Shown here in pieces: positions 16,521 through 25,389 of a DNA stretch of 64,000 bases. The first letter of the stretch is position 1. Every line of letters starts with the position of its first letter. The position numbers and the translations under genes were made by a program. Below the pieces are notes generated by a model. The model did not search any database. It was given only the letters and a program-made list of their open reading frames with translations, and was not told where the DNA came from. Source of the stretch: Paenibacillus periandrae (lineage in GTDB: Bacteria > Bacillota > Bacilli > Paenibacillales > NBRC-103111); the NCBI RefSeq assembly GCF_022458865.1, contig NZ_JAJNMU010000007.1, positions 1 to 64,000 of the forward strand, given 5' to 3'.

Positions 16521-16937
16521 TTAAAAAGGAAACTTCATAACGCCAACGATCAGGAAAAACAAGATTCCACAGATCACGCTCATCGATTTGATCTTGCCCA
16601 GGTGGTCCTTGACCTTGGAACCGGAAGGGTCTGACAATGCTTTACGCATAGCTCCACCCAATACGCCCGTTAACGCGCCCAATGCCAGGAACAACACGAC
16701 AGACACAATCATCCAGGCAACGGAATTTCCGACCTTACTGACCAGATATCCGCCTGATAACAGCGCAATCACTAGCGCCAACTGACCGGTCCGGTTCACA
16801 GCGAACAATACACTCAAAAATCCGAATTGTGCTTGTCCTGTCAGCGCTTGAATTCGCATGGACAGGAAAGGCAGCAGCAGATAAATCCCCATCATTATAG
16901 CCGCAAGTACATGTAAAAAAACGAACACTTGAACCAT
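16521..16937 (-). CDS. Small integral membrane protein (four helices)
   Basis: 138 residues with four predicted membrane segments (about 3-23, 50-68, 72-98 and 118-136). The size and pattern recall DUF2269-type predicted membrane proteins, but the match is weak. A ribosome site (GGAGG) precedes ATG 16937. It may be unrelated to the RND gene on its upstream side, from which it is separated by 120 bases. Confidence 0.6.
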   Translation of the reverse strand: MVQVFVFLHVLAAIMMGIYLLLPFLSMRIQALTGQAQFGFLSVLFAVNRTGQLALVIALLSGGYLVSKVGNSVAWMIVSVVLFLALGALTGVLGGAMRKALSDPSGSKVKDHLGKIKSMSVICGILFFLIVGVMKFPF

Positions 16938-17057
16938 CAGAGTACCTCCATATATACATAATTTATATAAATTAAGTATACCTGATTACGCAAAGCGTTA
17001 GCAAATGAAATGCGGCGTTATCGTTCGTTTATCGCGTTCTACGGCCCTAATTAAGAA

Positions 17058-20000
17058 CTATTCGTGAATAGCGATCCCTTTGCGGATAGCTCGCTTCTCG
17101 CGCCACGTTTCCAGTATAACGAATAAGGAAGGTACGACAATCAACGTCAGGATCGTCGAATAGATCAAGCCTGAGATAATGGTGATGCCCATCGGTCTCC
17201 ACAGGTTGCCGCCCATAATCGTCATCGGCAGCAGGCCGCCAATGGCTGTTGCCATGGTGAGCAGGATAGGACGAAGTCGGGCTCTTCCCGCTTCCGCCAC
17301 AGCCTCGTACAGTGGCAATCCGCGTTTTCTGGCCTGCTCAATAAATTCAATCAGGATGATTCCATTCCTTACTACAATTCCGGCCAAGCTGACCAAGCCC
17401 ATAAGAGCCATAAATCCGATAGGCGAATTCGTAATATACAGACCGATGATAGCACCACCGGCGGCTAAGTACACGGTCGATAAGATCAATAACGGAATCG
17501 ATAATGAATAAAATTGCATAACCATCAAAATATAAATCAGCAGCAAAACAATGATCGACAGCTTGCCAATTGCGATGAAAGCGTCATTGCGTTCCTCATT
17601 TTCCCCGCCATACTCAACGGTATAACCGGCAGGAAGCGTTTGGGTATTCAGTTGTGCTTTGACATCCTTGATGACGTCATCAGACAGGCGGTCCTGCGTG
17701 TAGCTTCTGACGATGATCGTTCGGGTCTGGTTGCGATGATGAATCGATTTAATCATCTTGCTTGAACGAATATCGCCAAGCTCACGAACCGCTATGGTTC
17801 CACCCTTTTGTGTAGGTACAAACAGCTTGCTCATCGTGTCAATAGGATCTGCACTGCGTGCCTTGGCATACAAGGTCACATCAATCAGCTTCTCTCCCTG
17901 CTGCATGGAGACGATTTCCAGGCCTTCTGTGGCCATTCGCAGCGTCCTTGTCAAATCCTTATCGCTGACTCCAAAAAGGTTCAGCTTTGCCGGATCCGCC
18001 TTCATTTCAAAAGTATTCATATCCCCGCCGACATCATCAGATACACTTGTTGTACCGGGAATTTGTTTTAATAGTTCCTGAACATTATTGGAAAGCTGAC
18101 GTAATTGATCCAGATCATCCCCGCTAATACGAATCGCGATAGGTGCACCCACGGGTGGACCTTGCTCCAGCTCTCGCGGTGTAATTTCGATATCCTCAGG
18201 AACCAGCTGCCTCAACGCCTGCCCCCAGCTGGCTATCACCTCTTTGGTATGGATCACCTTGGGATCAATCTTGACAAACAGCTGCCCTACGTTCGTACCG
18301 GTACGTTCCGACTCCGAGTAATAAAACTTGGGCGCTGTTCGGCCCGAATAGGCAGTAACGAATTTCACGCCAGGCTGATGCTGAATCCAGTCAGCAGCTT
18401 TATTCATCGTAAATTCAGTTTCCATAAAAATGCGGTCTGTCGGCAGCTTGAAATCAATCAGCATCTCATCCTTTTCGGCTGGAGGGAAATACTGAACACC
18501 CAGGAACGGCAGCAGGCCGAAGCTGCTGGTACCGACTAATAAAGCAACAATTCCCGTCAGCAGCGGTCGTTTCAGGAATACGTATATTTGCCTGCTATAG
18601 AAGGAGCTTAGTCGTTGAATCGGCTTGCCCAGCAGCCCAGGTGATTGCTCTTCAACCAGCCTGATCTCCTCTTGTGCAGAGCGATTATTCGCTTCTGTTG
18701 ATTCGGGATCGGCTTTAGCTTTCTTCGCGCTTCTGGAAGCCATTTGTTTTGTTTGCTGCTTTCGTAGTGCACGCTCTCCTACCCATTGGCGAAAAATCGG
18801 AATGACCGTCAATGACATCGCCATGGAAGCCGCCAAGGTCAAGGAAATCACAACCGGCAGCGGTCGAATGAAGCTTCCGATATTGCCCTTGAGAAATAAC
18901 AGAGGCAAAAATGCTGCAGCCGTTGCAATCGTAGCCGTCAGGATGGATATCGCAACATCGCGGCTTCCGAGCCGTGATGCTTGCTCTGGAGTATCGCCCA
19001 GCTGCAGTCGCCGCTGGATATTATCATTCACAACAATCGCATCATCGACCAATATTCCGAGAACGATAACAATCGCTACCACCGTGATTTGATTTAAGTC
19101 GATCCCCAGGAATTCGATTGGGATAAACCCGACTGTGATCGAAATCGGTATAGCCAGCGCCACCACCCAGGATGTACCGAAGGTAAGTCCCAGCGAGCAG
19201 ACTATGATAACAACGATGATCCCTGTCAATAGCTCCTGGCCCAAATCCTTGAATAAATGATCCAGACTCTCCTTTTGCGTAAACAAGGACACCAATTCCA
19301 CATGCTCTGGTAATTTAGATTTCAGATCGGCTGTCTTCACATCAATACGTTTCTGCAAGGAAGGGATGTCTGCGCCCTTCTCTGCGTTGATAACGAGATC
19401 GAGAGCCGGTTTACCGTTATGTACAATACTGACCTCTTGCTTCTTAGGTCGAAGCTTAATTTCAGCAACATCTCTAAGCTTTAATGTATTGCCGTTAGGC
19501 ATTCCCAAAATATCCGTATTCGCAACATCCTCAGCCGACTTCCACTCTCCAGGCATGTTGACATAAAAGGATTTCGTTGTTTGATCAACCATACCGAGCG
19601 GCACACGATCATGGCGATTGGTGAGCGCCTGTGCAACAATACCCCATGGCAGCTTGAACGTATCCAGCTTATCCGTATCAATAATCACGGCTACTTCCTG
19701 CTCCGGCAGCCCGATAATGTCCACATTGCTCACACCCGAGAGTGTGCTTAGCTGTTTTTTCCATTGCTCCATAACGGGCCGCAGAGGTTCTAATTGCTCT
19801 GGCTGTTGAACGACAAAATGCAGGATTTGCTCGGCAATTTTGCCTAAATCATCATTAACCTCAGGCTTATTGGCTTCAGCAGGAAGCTCGCTATCGGCAG
19901 ATTGAACCTTCTGTCGCAGCGTATCCCAGGCTCGCTTAATATCGGTTTCCGGCTTGACTTCCACATTAATAATCGACACATTAGCCATGGAGGTTGAGCT

Positions 20001-20234
20001 GAGAATCGATATATCGCTCATTTCCTTGATCTTCTGCTCTAACGGTCGGGTAACAAACTGCTCTACCTTCTCCGGTGAGGCACCCGGATAAATCGTCTTG
20101 ACTATGGCCGTTGTGATCTCGATCTCCGGATTTTCCCGCTGCTTAAGTGTAAATACATTCACAACTCCCATAAGTACCGCCACTACGAAGAACAACAGCG
20201 TTACTTTACGGTATTTCAGTAATTTGGTGATCAT
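17058..20234 (-). CDS. RND family efflux transporter (AcrB/SwrC-like)
   Basis: A 1058-residue proton-driven inner-membrane pump. It has the family layout: TM1 at about 12-30, a large porter loop (about 35-335), helices 2-6, a charged cytoplasmic linker (about 500-535), TM7, a second porter loop and a final helical bundle. The proton-relay aspartate pair is D397-D398 in ILVDDAIVV. Length matches Gram-positive SwrC/YerP pumps for surfactants, drugs or lipids. It overlaps its TetR regulator by four bases (ATGA). No membrane-fusion partner is adjacent. Confidence 0.92.
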   Translation of the reverse strand: MITKLLKYRKVTLLFFVVAVLMGVVNVFTLKQRENPEIEITTAIVKTIYPGASPEKVEQFVTRPLEQKIKEMSDISILSSTSMANVSIINVEVKPETDIKRAWDTLRQKVQSADSELPAEANKPEVNDDLGKIAEQILHFVVQQPEQLEPLRPVMEQWKKQLSTLSGVSNVDIIGLPEQEVAVIIDTDKLDTFKLPWGIVAQALTNRHDRVPLGMVDQTTKSFYVNMPGEWKSAEDVANTDILGMPNGNTLKLRDVAEIKLRPKKQEVSIVHNGKPALDLVINAEKGADIPSLQKRIDVKTADLKSKLPEHVELVSLFTQKESLDHLFKDLGQELLTGIIVVIIVCSLGLTFGTSWVVALAIPISITVGFIPIEFLGIDLNQITVVAIVIVLGILVDDAIVVNDNIQRRLQLGDTPEQASRLGSRDVAISILTATIATAAAFLPLLFLKGNIGSFIRPLPVVISLTLAASMAMSLTVIPIFRQWVGERALRKQQTKQMASRSAKKAKADPESTEANNRSAQEEIRLVEEQSPGLLGKPIQRLSSFYSRQIYVFLKRPLLTGIVALLVGTSSFGLLPFLGVQYFPPAEKDEMLIDFKLPTDRIFMETEFTMNKAADWIQHQPGVKFVTAYSGRTAPKFYYSESERTGTNVGQLFVKIDPKVIHTKEVIASWGQALRQLVPEDIEITPRELEQGPPVGAPIAIRISGDDLDQLRQLSNNVQELLKQIPGTTSVSDDVGGDMNTFEMKADPAKLNLFGVSDKDLTRTLRMATEGLEIVSMQQGEKLIDVTLYAKARSADPIDTMSKLFVPTQKGGTIAVRELGDIRSSKMIKSIHHRNQTRTIIVRSYTQDRLSDDVIKDVKAQLNTQTLPAGYTVEYGGENEERNDAFIAIGKLSIIVLLLIYILMVMQFYSLSIPLLILSTVYLAAGGAIIGLYITNSPIGFMALMGLVSLAGIVVRNGIILIEFIEQARKRGLPLYEAVAEAGRARLRPILLTMATAIGGLLPMTIMGGNLWRPMGITIISGLIYSTILTLIVVPSLFVILETWREKRAIRKGIAIHE

Positions 20235-20824
20235 TTGTCACCCGCTTCCGTCGACTCCAAATGGCATGGCGCATTAACACCTGCGAGTACTTGAGCTATA
20301 GATTCAATATGTGTAGTATCGTAATTTTGAACGACAAAGCATTGGTACGCCACCAGCTCTACCATGCCTATTTTCGAATAGGCCGCAATTTCAAGCTGTG
20401 CATCCGAGTAATTAGGAAAAGCACCCCAATCCAGAAAGGATTGCTTGATAACGAGCATAATTGTACGATAAAAAGCATCTGAAATATCAGCGATCTCCGT
20501 AGAAGCCGCTCCGTGCCCGTTTAAAATTTTCAAAATCGTTTTGTTATGATAATACACGTGCAGCGACTCCAGTATCATTCGGTAAAGCGCCTGTTCCTTC
20601 ATGTCTCCTGTGCAATTTTGCTTGATCGCATCGGCAATTTGACCGAGGCACGATTCAGCAATGCTGCGGAATAAATCCTCCTTACTTTTAAAATACAAGT
20701 AAAAGGTCCCTTGGGCTACACCAGCTTTATGTACAATATCTGAAACCTTCGTAGTGTGATATCCCTGATCCTCGAAAAGCTTCAGCGCGGCCTCTATAAT
20801 ACTTTCCCTTTTATCTTCACCCAT
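20231..20824 (-). CDS. TetR/AcrR family repressor of the RND pump
   Basis: 197 residues starting at ATG 20824, nine bases after GAGGGGG; the longer open frame upstream has no ribosome site. The HTH domain (about 7-50) contains VSDIVHKAGVAQGTFYLYFKSKEDLF, the TetR signature. It is the first gene of the operon with the RND transporter. A 20-bp perfect palindrome lies 38-57 bases before its start and is the likely operator, making the operon self-repressed and inducible by pump substrates. Confidence 0.9.
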   Translation of the reverse strand: MGEDKRESIIEAALKLFEDQGYHTTKVSDIVHKAGVAQGTFYLYFKSKEDLFRSIAESCLGQIADAIKQNCTGDMKEQALYRMILESLHVYYHNKTILKILNGHGAASTEIADISDAFYRTIMLVIKQSFLDWGAFPNYSDAQLEIAAYSKIGMVELVAYQCFVVQNYDTTHIESIAQVLAGVNAPCHLESTEAGDK

Positions 20825-20861
20825 CTGTGCGTTCCCCCTCTGAGTACCTGAACAATAATTT

Positions 20862-20881
20862 ATGACTGACTCATCAGTCAT
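20862..20881. promoter_or_regulatory. Palindromic TetR operator
   Basis: ATGACTGA-CTCA-TCAGTCAT is a perfect inverted repeat with 8-bp arms and a 4-base centre. Operators built from TGACTGA half-sites are common for TetR-family pump repressors. It sits just upstream of the TetR-RND operon. Confidence 0.8.
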
Positions 20882-21038
20882 TTTTATATTAACATCATTA
20901 TCCAGCTTCTGCAACCTGTATCGTTGATCATTTCCTTCCTGAAATCCGTCCAAAGGAAAGTCTTGTTTCATAGGGTACATCAGATGTATAATTGTAACAA
21001 TTTTCGAATTGAATGGGTTTAGAGAGGAGCTGCATCTT

Positions 21039-21560
21039 ATGAATATTCGTTACCTGGGTCCAGCAGATACTAACATATATCGCCAGCTTCGTTTACGATC
21101 TCTTCAAGAAAATCCGGAAGCTTTCTTAACGACCTATGACATACAGAAGGCCAAACCTCTTGAGGCATTCCAACAAAATCTGCAGCGTACAGCAATGAAT
21201 TTTACGTTAGGCTGCTTTACCAAAACTCAGGAGTTGGCAGGAATCGTTACCTTTGTGCGAGAAAGTAATCCCAAGATTACACATAAAGGTACTATTTATG
21301 CTATGTATGTGTGCCCTGAATATCGTGGACAACGCATCGGTAATGCTCTACTAACCGAATTAATTGAACAAGCCAAGCAATGCCCGGGACTCGAGCAAAT
21401 CAACTTAACTGTAGTATCCACCAACCACGCAGCGAAAAAGCTCTACGAATCCATTGGTTTTACTACGTATGGAACCGAACGAAATGCGATGAAAAGCCTT
21501 GGACAATACTGGGATGATGATCTGATGGTTATACACTTGCACCCTACAAATTCAAATTAA
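21039..21560 (+). CDS. GNAT family N-acetyltransferase
   Basis: 173 residues from ATG 21039, after GAGGAG. The acetyl-CoA motif is in the segment VCPEYRGQRIGNALL (the Q/RxxGxG/A loop), and the C-terminal beta-bulge motif is in NHAAKKLYESIGFTTYG. The substrate is unknown. It lies upstream of an organosulfur-type block on the other strand, where an N-acetylase would be useful, but nothing ties it to that operon. Confidence 0.85.
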   Translation: MNIRYLGPADTNIYRQLRLRSLQENPEAFLTTYDIQKAKPLEAFQQNLQRTAMNFTLGCFTKTQELAGIVTFVRESNPKITHKGTIYAMYVCPEYRGQRIGNALLTELIEQAKQCPGLEQINLTVVSTNHAAKKLYESIGFTTYGTERNAMKSLGQYWDDDLMVIHLHPTNSN

Positions 21561-21607
21561 GATCAGTTGGTTCGATTGCTTAACAGCAAAATACTGCTTT
21601 TTAAGCA

Positions 21608-21654
21608 AAAAGGACCGGGATCGCCCTGTGATTCAGGGTCTCCCGGTCTTTTTT
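21608..21654. terminator. Bidirectional terminator
   Basis: GACCGGGA (21613-21620) pairs with TCCCGGTC (21641-21648), with an inner CCCTG/CAGGG stem. T runs on both strands serve the convergent GNAT and reductase genes. Confidence 0.85.
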
Positions 21655-21673
21655 ATAAGAATTGCATGGACTA

Positions 21674-22801
21674 TTAGAACAATGTGCCTAAGGCTTGTGG
21701 TGTGAACGGTGTCAGCTCTTCTGTTCGGCCTTCGCGAATTTTGGACGCCCAAGCTGGATCAACCAGTAAAGCACGACCTACCGCAACCAGATCAAACTCA
21801 TGTTTACTGAGCTTTTCGATCAAGGTATCTACGTTGGCCGCACCTGCCCCTTCTCCTTTAAAGGCAGATATAAAATCATTGTCAAGTCCTATTGAGCCTA
21901 CTGTAATAGTTGGTTTTCCAGTTATTTTCTTGACCCAACCCGCAAAATTAAGCTCAGAACCTTCAAATTCCGGTTCCCAGAATCGACGTGTAGAGCAATG
22001 AAACACATCAACGCCTGCTTCCACTAAAGGTGCAAGGAACTGTGCCAGTTGATCTGGATTTTCTGCTAATTTGGCTTGGTAATCCGATGATTTCCATTGC
22101 GATATACGTATAATAATAGGGAAATCCGGACCTACAGCACGACGGCATGCCGCAATGATGTCAGCTGCAAAACGAGTTCGTTTTACCAAATCACCGCCGT
22201 AGCTGTCATGACGTTGATTGGTTTTCTCCCAGAAAAATTGATCAATCAGATAACCGTGCGCCCCATGAAGCTCGATACCGTCAAAACCAATTCGTTTGGC
22301 GTCAGCCGCTGCTTGTGCGTAGGCTGCAATAACGGACGCAATTCTGGATTCGCTCATAGGCTCATTGACTTGCTCACCAGTTGCGATGTCAATACCTGAA
22401 GGCCCAATCGGCTTTTCATCAGGGTTAGGGATGGCACCAATCTTGCGATCCGTACCGATGTGCCAAAGCTGTGGCATAATGAGCCCGCCCGCCTCATGAA
22501 CTTGAGCAGCAACTTCAGCCCAACCCTTCAATGCATCATTCCCATGGAAATTAGGTATATTAGGATTATTCGTCGCAGCTGGATCGTTAATTAACGTACC
22601 TTCAGTAATAATGAGACCTACGCCATTCTCTGCACGGCGGCGATAATAAGCAGCCACATCAGGTCCTGGCACGCCTTCAGGAGAGAAAGCTCGAGTCATT
22701 GGAGCCATGACGATCCGGTTTTTTAATTTCAATTTTCCTATCGACAACGGTTCAAACAACGGCTCTACCTTCGTGGATGGTTGTGTATCTTGATTACTCA
22801 T
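21674..22801 (-). CDS. Old yellow enzyme family alkene reductase
   Basis: A 375-residue FMN-dependent NAD(P)H:flavin oxidoreductase/alkene reductase (NemA, XenA-like), acting on electrophilic alkenes, nitroesters or quinones. It is a TIM barrel with the opening FEPLSIGKLKLKNRIVMAPMTR, the active-site motif IELHGAHGYLIDQF, and a phosphate-binding region in VAVGRALLVDP. It starts at ATG 22801, after GGAGG. A near-perfect palindrome upstream suggests control by a reactive-electrophile sensor. Single gene. Confidence 0.92.
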   Translation of the reverse strand: MSNQDTQPSTKVEPLFEPLSIGKLKLKNRIVMAPMTRAFSPEGVPGPDVAAYYRRRAENGVGLIITEGTLINDPAATNNPNIPNFHGNDALKGWAEVAAQVHEAGGLIMPQLWHIGTDRKIGAIPNPDEKPIGPSGIDIATGEQVNEPMSESRIASVIAAYAQAAADAKRIGFDGIELHGAHGYLIDQFFWEKTNQRHDSYGGDLVKRTRFAADIIAACRRAVGPDFPIIIRISQWKSSDYQAKLAENPDQLAQFLAPLVEAGVDVFHCSTRRFWEPEFEGSELNFAGWVKKITGKPTITVGSIGLDNDFISAFKGEGAGAANVDTLIEKLSKHEFDLVAVGRALLVDPAWASKIREGRTEELTPFTPQALGTLF

Positions 22802-22857
22802 TCCTTATTACCTCCGTTTTATATAAATATTTGTGCAAATCATAATTACCGCAACAA

Positions 22858-22878
22858 CTGTCATAACAATTATTACAG
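22858..22878. promoter_or_regulatory. Near-perfect palindrome upstream of the alkene reductase
   Basis: A 21-base element with CTGT-n-ATAA arms facing TTAT-n-ACAG, only one paired position mismatched. It lies 57-77 bases before the start codon, near a TATAGT -10-like box (22896-22891). MarR- or HxlR-type sensors often bind such sites before OYE genes; none is nearby. Confidence 0.5.
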
Positions 22879-22945
22879 TTAATACAACCTACTATACCAC
22901 AAGTTTTCACATACGACTACTATTGACTTTTACCACATTGAGCAG

Positions 22946-22972
22946 TAAAGAAAACCTAGCCTGCGGCTAGGT
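22946..22972 (-). terminator. Terminator of the seven-gene transporter/monooxygenase operon
   Basis: ACCTAGCC and GGCTAGGT (22954-22972) form a perfect 8-bp stem with a 3-base loop, followed on the minus strand by TTTTCTTT. Confidence 0.9.
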
Positions 22973-23027
22973 CCTACTTTAAACTTTTATGTTGGTGCGC
23001 TGACCCATTTGGGCTCTGAAACCAGAA

Positions 23028-24212
23028 CTATTTCTTGTTTGCCAAAATGTGCTCTCCTAAGCTGTTGAGCGTATGCATGGCAGTTAAAGCGAACAAGGAA
23101 GCAGCAGGTGCCAAAGCTTCTTCATTCAAAGTAAACTTGGGATGATGCCATTCCTCCGTCCCGCTTGTTCCCATCCAGATAAAGCAGCCTGGCACTTGGG
23201 TTTGATAATAGGCGAAATCTTCGCCTCCTGTGCTGGGAGCAGCTTCCACAATACTAAGCTGCAGCGCTTCTGCTGCTTGCCTCACCCTTTGTACCATAGC
23301 AGGATCGTTATGGACACCTGGAATCCCTGTATGCCATTTGAGTTCAGCCACAGCTCCATATGCGGATGCGATTCCGTTAGAAATCTGCTCAATCAGCTGC
23401 GGTAAACGTTCTCTAATAGCGGGGCTAAAGGTACGAATTGTACCCTCCAGAATAGCGTCGTCAGGAATAACATTCCAGGTTGAACCTGAACGAAAGCTGC
23501 AGACGCTGACAACCGCACGGTCAAACGGACTGATACTGCGGCTGACAGCCGTCTGAAGGGCTCCAACGATAGCGCTGGCGGCAACAATTGGATCAATCGC
23601 TCTTTCCGGTATCGCCGCATGACCACCTTTTCCAGTTACCTTAAGCCTGAATCCGTCCACACTCGCCATCAAAGCACCCGGAGATAATCCGATCGTTCCG
23701 ACTGGCAGCTCTGGCTTGTTATGCATGCCAAATATGGCCTGAACGCCGTCCAATGCTCCCGCTTTGATCATTGCCAGTGCCCCGGTGCCTTTCTCTTCAG
23801 AAGGCTGAAAAATCAAACGAACCCTGCCATGAAATTGCTCGGAGCTTCGCTGCAGCAGAATAGCCGACCCAAGTACAGCAGCCGTATGAAAATCATGGCC
23901 GCAGGCATGCATCCTGCCGTCGATCGTCGAGGCATAGGGGAGACCCGTTTCTTCCTTAACAGGCAATGCGTCCAGATCAGCCCGCAATGCAATCGTCGGT
24001 CCTGGCCCGCTGCCTTCAATTTCCGCCAATACGCCGACTGGCAAATCGATTGGAAGGATACGTATGCCTTGCTCCTCCAAATAAGCCCGAACCTTACGGG
24101 TTGTCTCATACTCCTGCATCGACAGCTCGGGAAAGCGGTGCAGCTCCCGCCGTATATGGATCAGCTGAGGTAGCAGTTGCTCTGCTTCTTTCACAAGCCA
24201 TTCAGAAGTCAT
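23028..24212 (-). CDS. M20 family amidohydrolase / N-acyl amino acid deacylase
   Basis: 394 residues. M20D metallo-amidohydrolases cleave N-acetyl or N-acyl groups from amino acids. Metal-binding motifs are visible: HACGHDFHTAA (residues about 98-108), PSEEKGTG (about 130) and GGEDFAYY (about 345), with the lid domain between. It is close in type to B. subtilis YxeP/HipO (YtnL), which deacetylate S-modified N-acetylcysteines. It is the last gene of the operon, 15 bases after a flavin monooxygenase. That context suggests release of the amino acid after oxidative cleavage; the exact substrate is inferred. Confidence 0.88.
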   Translation of the reverse strand: MTSEWLVKEAEQLLPQLIHIRRELHRFPELSMQEYETTRKVRAYLEEQGIRILPIDLPVGVLAEIEGSGPGPTIALRADLDALPVKEETGLPYASTIDGRMHACGHDFHTAAVLGSAILLQRSSEQFHGRVRLIFQPSEEKGTGALAMIKAGALDGVQAIFGMHNKPELPVGTIGLSPGALMASVDGFRLKVTGKGGHAAIPERAIDPIVAASAIVGALQTAVSRSISPFDRAVVSVCSFRSGSTWNVIPDDAILEGTIRTFSPAIRERLPQLIEQISNGIASAYGAVAELKWHTGIPGVHNDPAMVQRVRQAAEALQLSIVEAAPSTGGEDFAYYQTQVPGCFIWMGTSGTEEWHHPKFTLNEEALAPAASLFALTAMHTLNSLGEHILANKK

Positions 24213-24227
24213 CGTATAGGGATCTCC

Positions 24228-25313
24228 TTACCCCGCCTGTACCGTAATCGAGTCTTTATGCGGAGCTGGCGGCTCATTTTCCCACACTGTGCTTGGAATC
24301 TCACGTCGAAGCACGGGTGCGACCTCGGTTGCAAAGAACTCGGCCTGCTCCCGCTGCTCCGCTTCGGTCAGTCCGTCCACACTGATGCTGAGCACTTGAT
24401 TCCCGAACACGGAATGGTAGTTCAAAATCTTTTCGATCACACGTTCCGGACTACCTACCAAGATAGGGCCGTTTTCGATATTATCCTCAAGATCTTTGAA
24501 GGGGGATCTGTCATGAGGCGCTTTAAGTCGGCCATGAAACGCATCGTAATAGGGGCGGAAGCGTTTGATCGCTTCCTCTGTCGTTTTTGCCAAGTAAATG
24601 CTGCCTCCAGCACCTGAGCCAACTACTGCCTTACTTGGATCATGTCCATAAAAAGCCAAACGCTCGCGATAATGATCGATGAGATCTTTATATTTGGATT
24701 GACGATGTATCGTATTGGAGGAATATAAAGGCTCACCGTATTTGGCTGCCAATTCAGTCGAGAACGTGCTTGACGCACTGCCATGCCAAACAGGTATCGA
24801 CTTTTGATAAGGCCTTGGCTGTGTCGTAACGTTGTTCAGTGGTGAACGATAGCGACCTTGCCAGCTGACGTTCTCCTCATTCCATAATCGCTTGAGAAGT
24901 GCGTAGCGCTCAGCCAGTGATTCCCACTGCTCCTCCTCAGTTATGCCGAAGAGCGGATAATGACTGGCATCATTCCCTTTACCAATAATCAGCTCAATTC
25001 GCCCTCCTGAAAGATGATCAAGCGTGGCGTAATCCTCGGCAACCCGAACAGGGTCGAGCACACTCAGTACCGTTACGGTTGTGAGCAAACGAATACGCGA
25101 CGTTCTCGCAGCGATCGCGGTTAAGACTACTGGCGGTGAGGAAGCCAGGAATGGCGCGGTATGCCGCTCACCAACTCCATTAGCCTCAAAGCCCAGCTCT
25201 TCGGCTAGAACAGCCTGCTTCAGCACGTTTTGAAATTTCTGTTGGGTCGTAAAGGTTTCCCCTGTGATGGCGTTCGGGGTGTTTAACATAAGGCTCATTA
25301 AAGCGAATTTCAT
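24228..25313 (-). CDS. LLM class flavin-dependent monooxygenase (copy 1)
   Basis: 361 residues, a luciferase-like TIM-barrel FMN monooxygenase. Typical motifs are VGERH (about 47-51), IRLLTTVTVLSVLDPVRVAEDYATLD (about 74-99) and GRIELIIGKG. By eye about four in five residues match the protein at 31781-32848, so they are recent paralogues in two operons. It sits between the ABC ATPase and the M20 deacylase, so it probably oxidises an imported S- or N-linked compound. Reduced flavin must come from a reductase elsewhere. Confidence 0.88.
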   Translation of the reverse strand: MKFALMSLMLNTPNAITGETFTTQQKFQNVLKQAVLAEELGFEANGVGERHTAPFLASSPPVVLTAIAARTSRIRLLTTVTVLSVLDPVRVAEDYATLDHLSGGRIELIIGKGNDASHYPLFGITEEEQWESLAERYALLKRLWNEENVSWQGRYRSPLNNVTTQPRPYQKSIPVWHGSASSTFSTELAAKYGEPLYSSNTIHRQSKYKDLIDHYRERLAFYGHDPSKAVVGSGAGGSIYLAKTTEEAIKRFRPYYDAFHGRLKAPHDRSPFKDLEDNIENGPILVGSPERVIEKILNYHSVFGNQVLSISVDGLTEAEQREQAEFFATEVAPVLRREIPSTVWENEPPAPHKDSITVQAG

Positions 25314-25389
25314 TGTATTTGTCCTCCTTTATTTTTCACCGCTGCTCCTACATCTTCTAACGAATTCATCTGACTATTTGAATATATGC

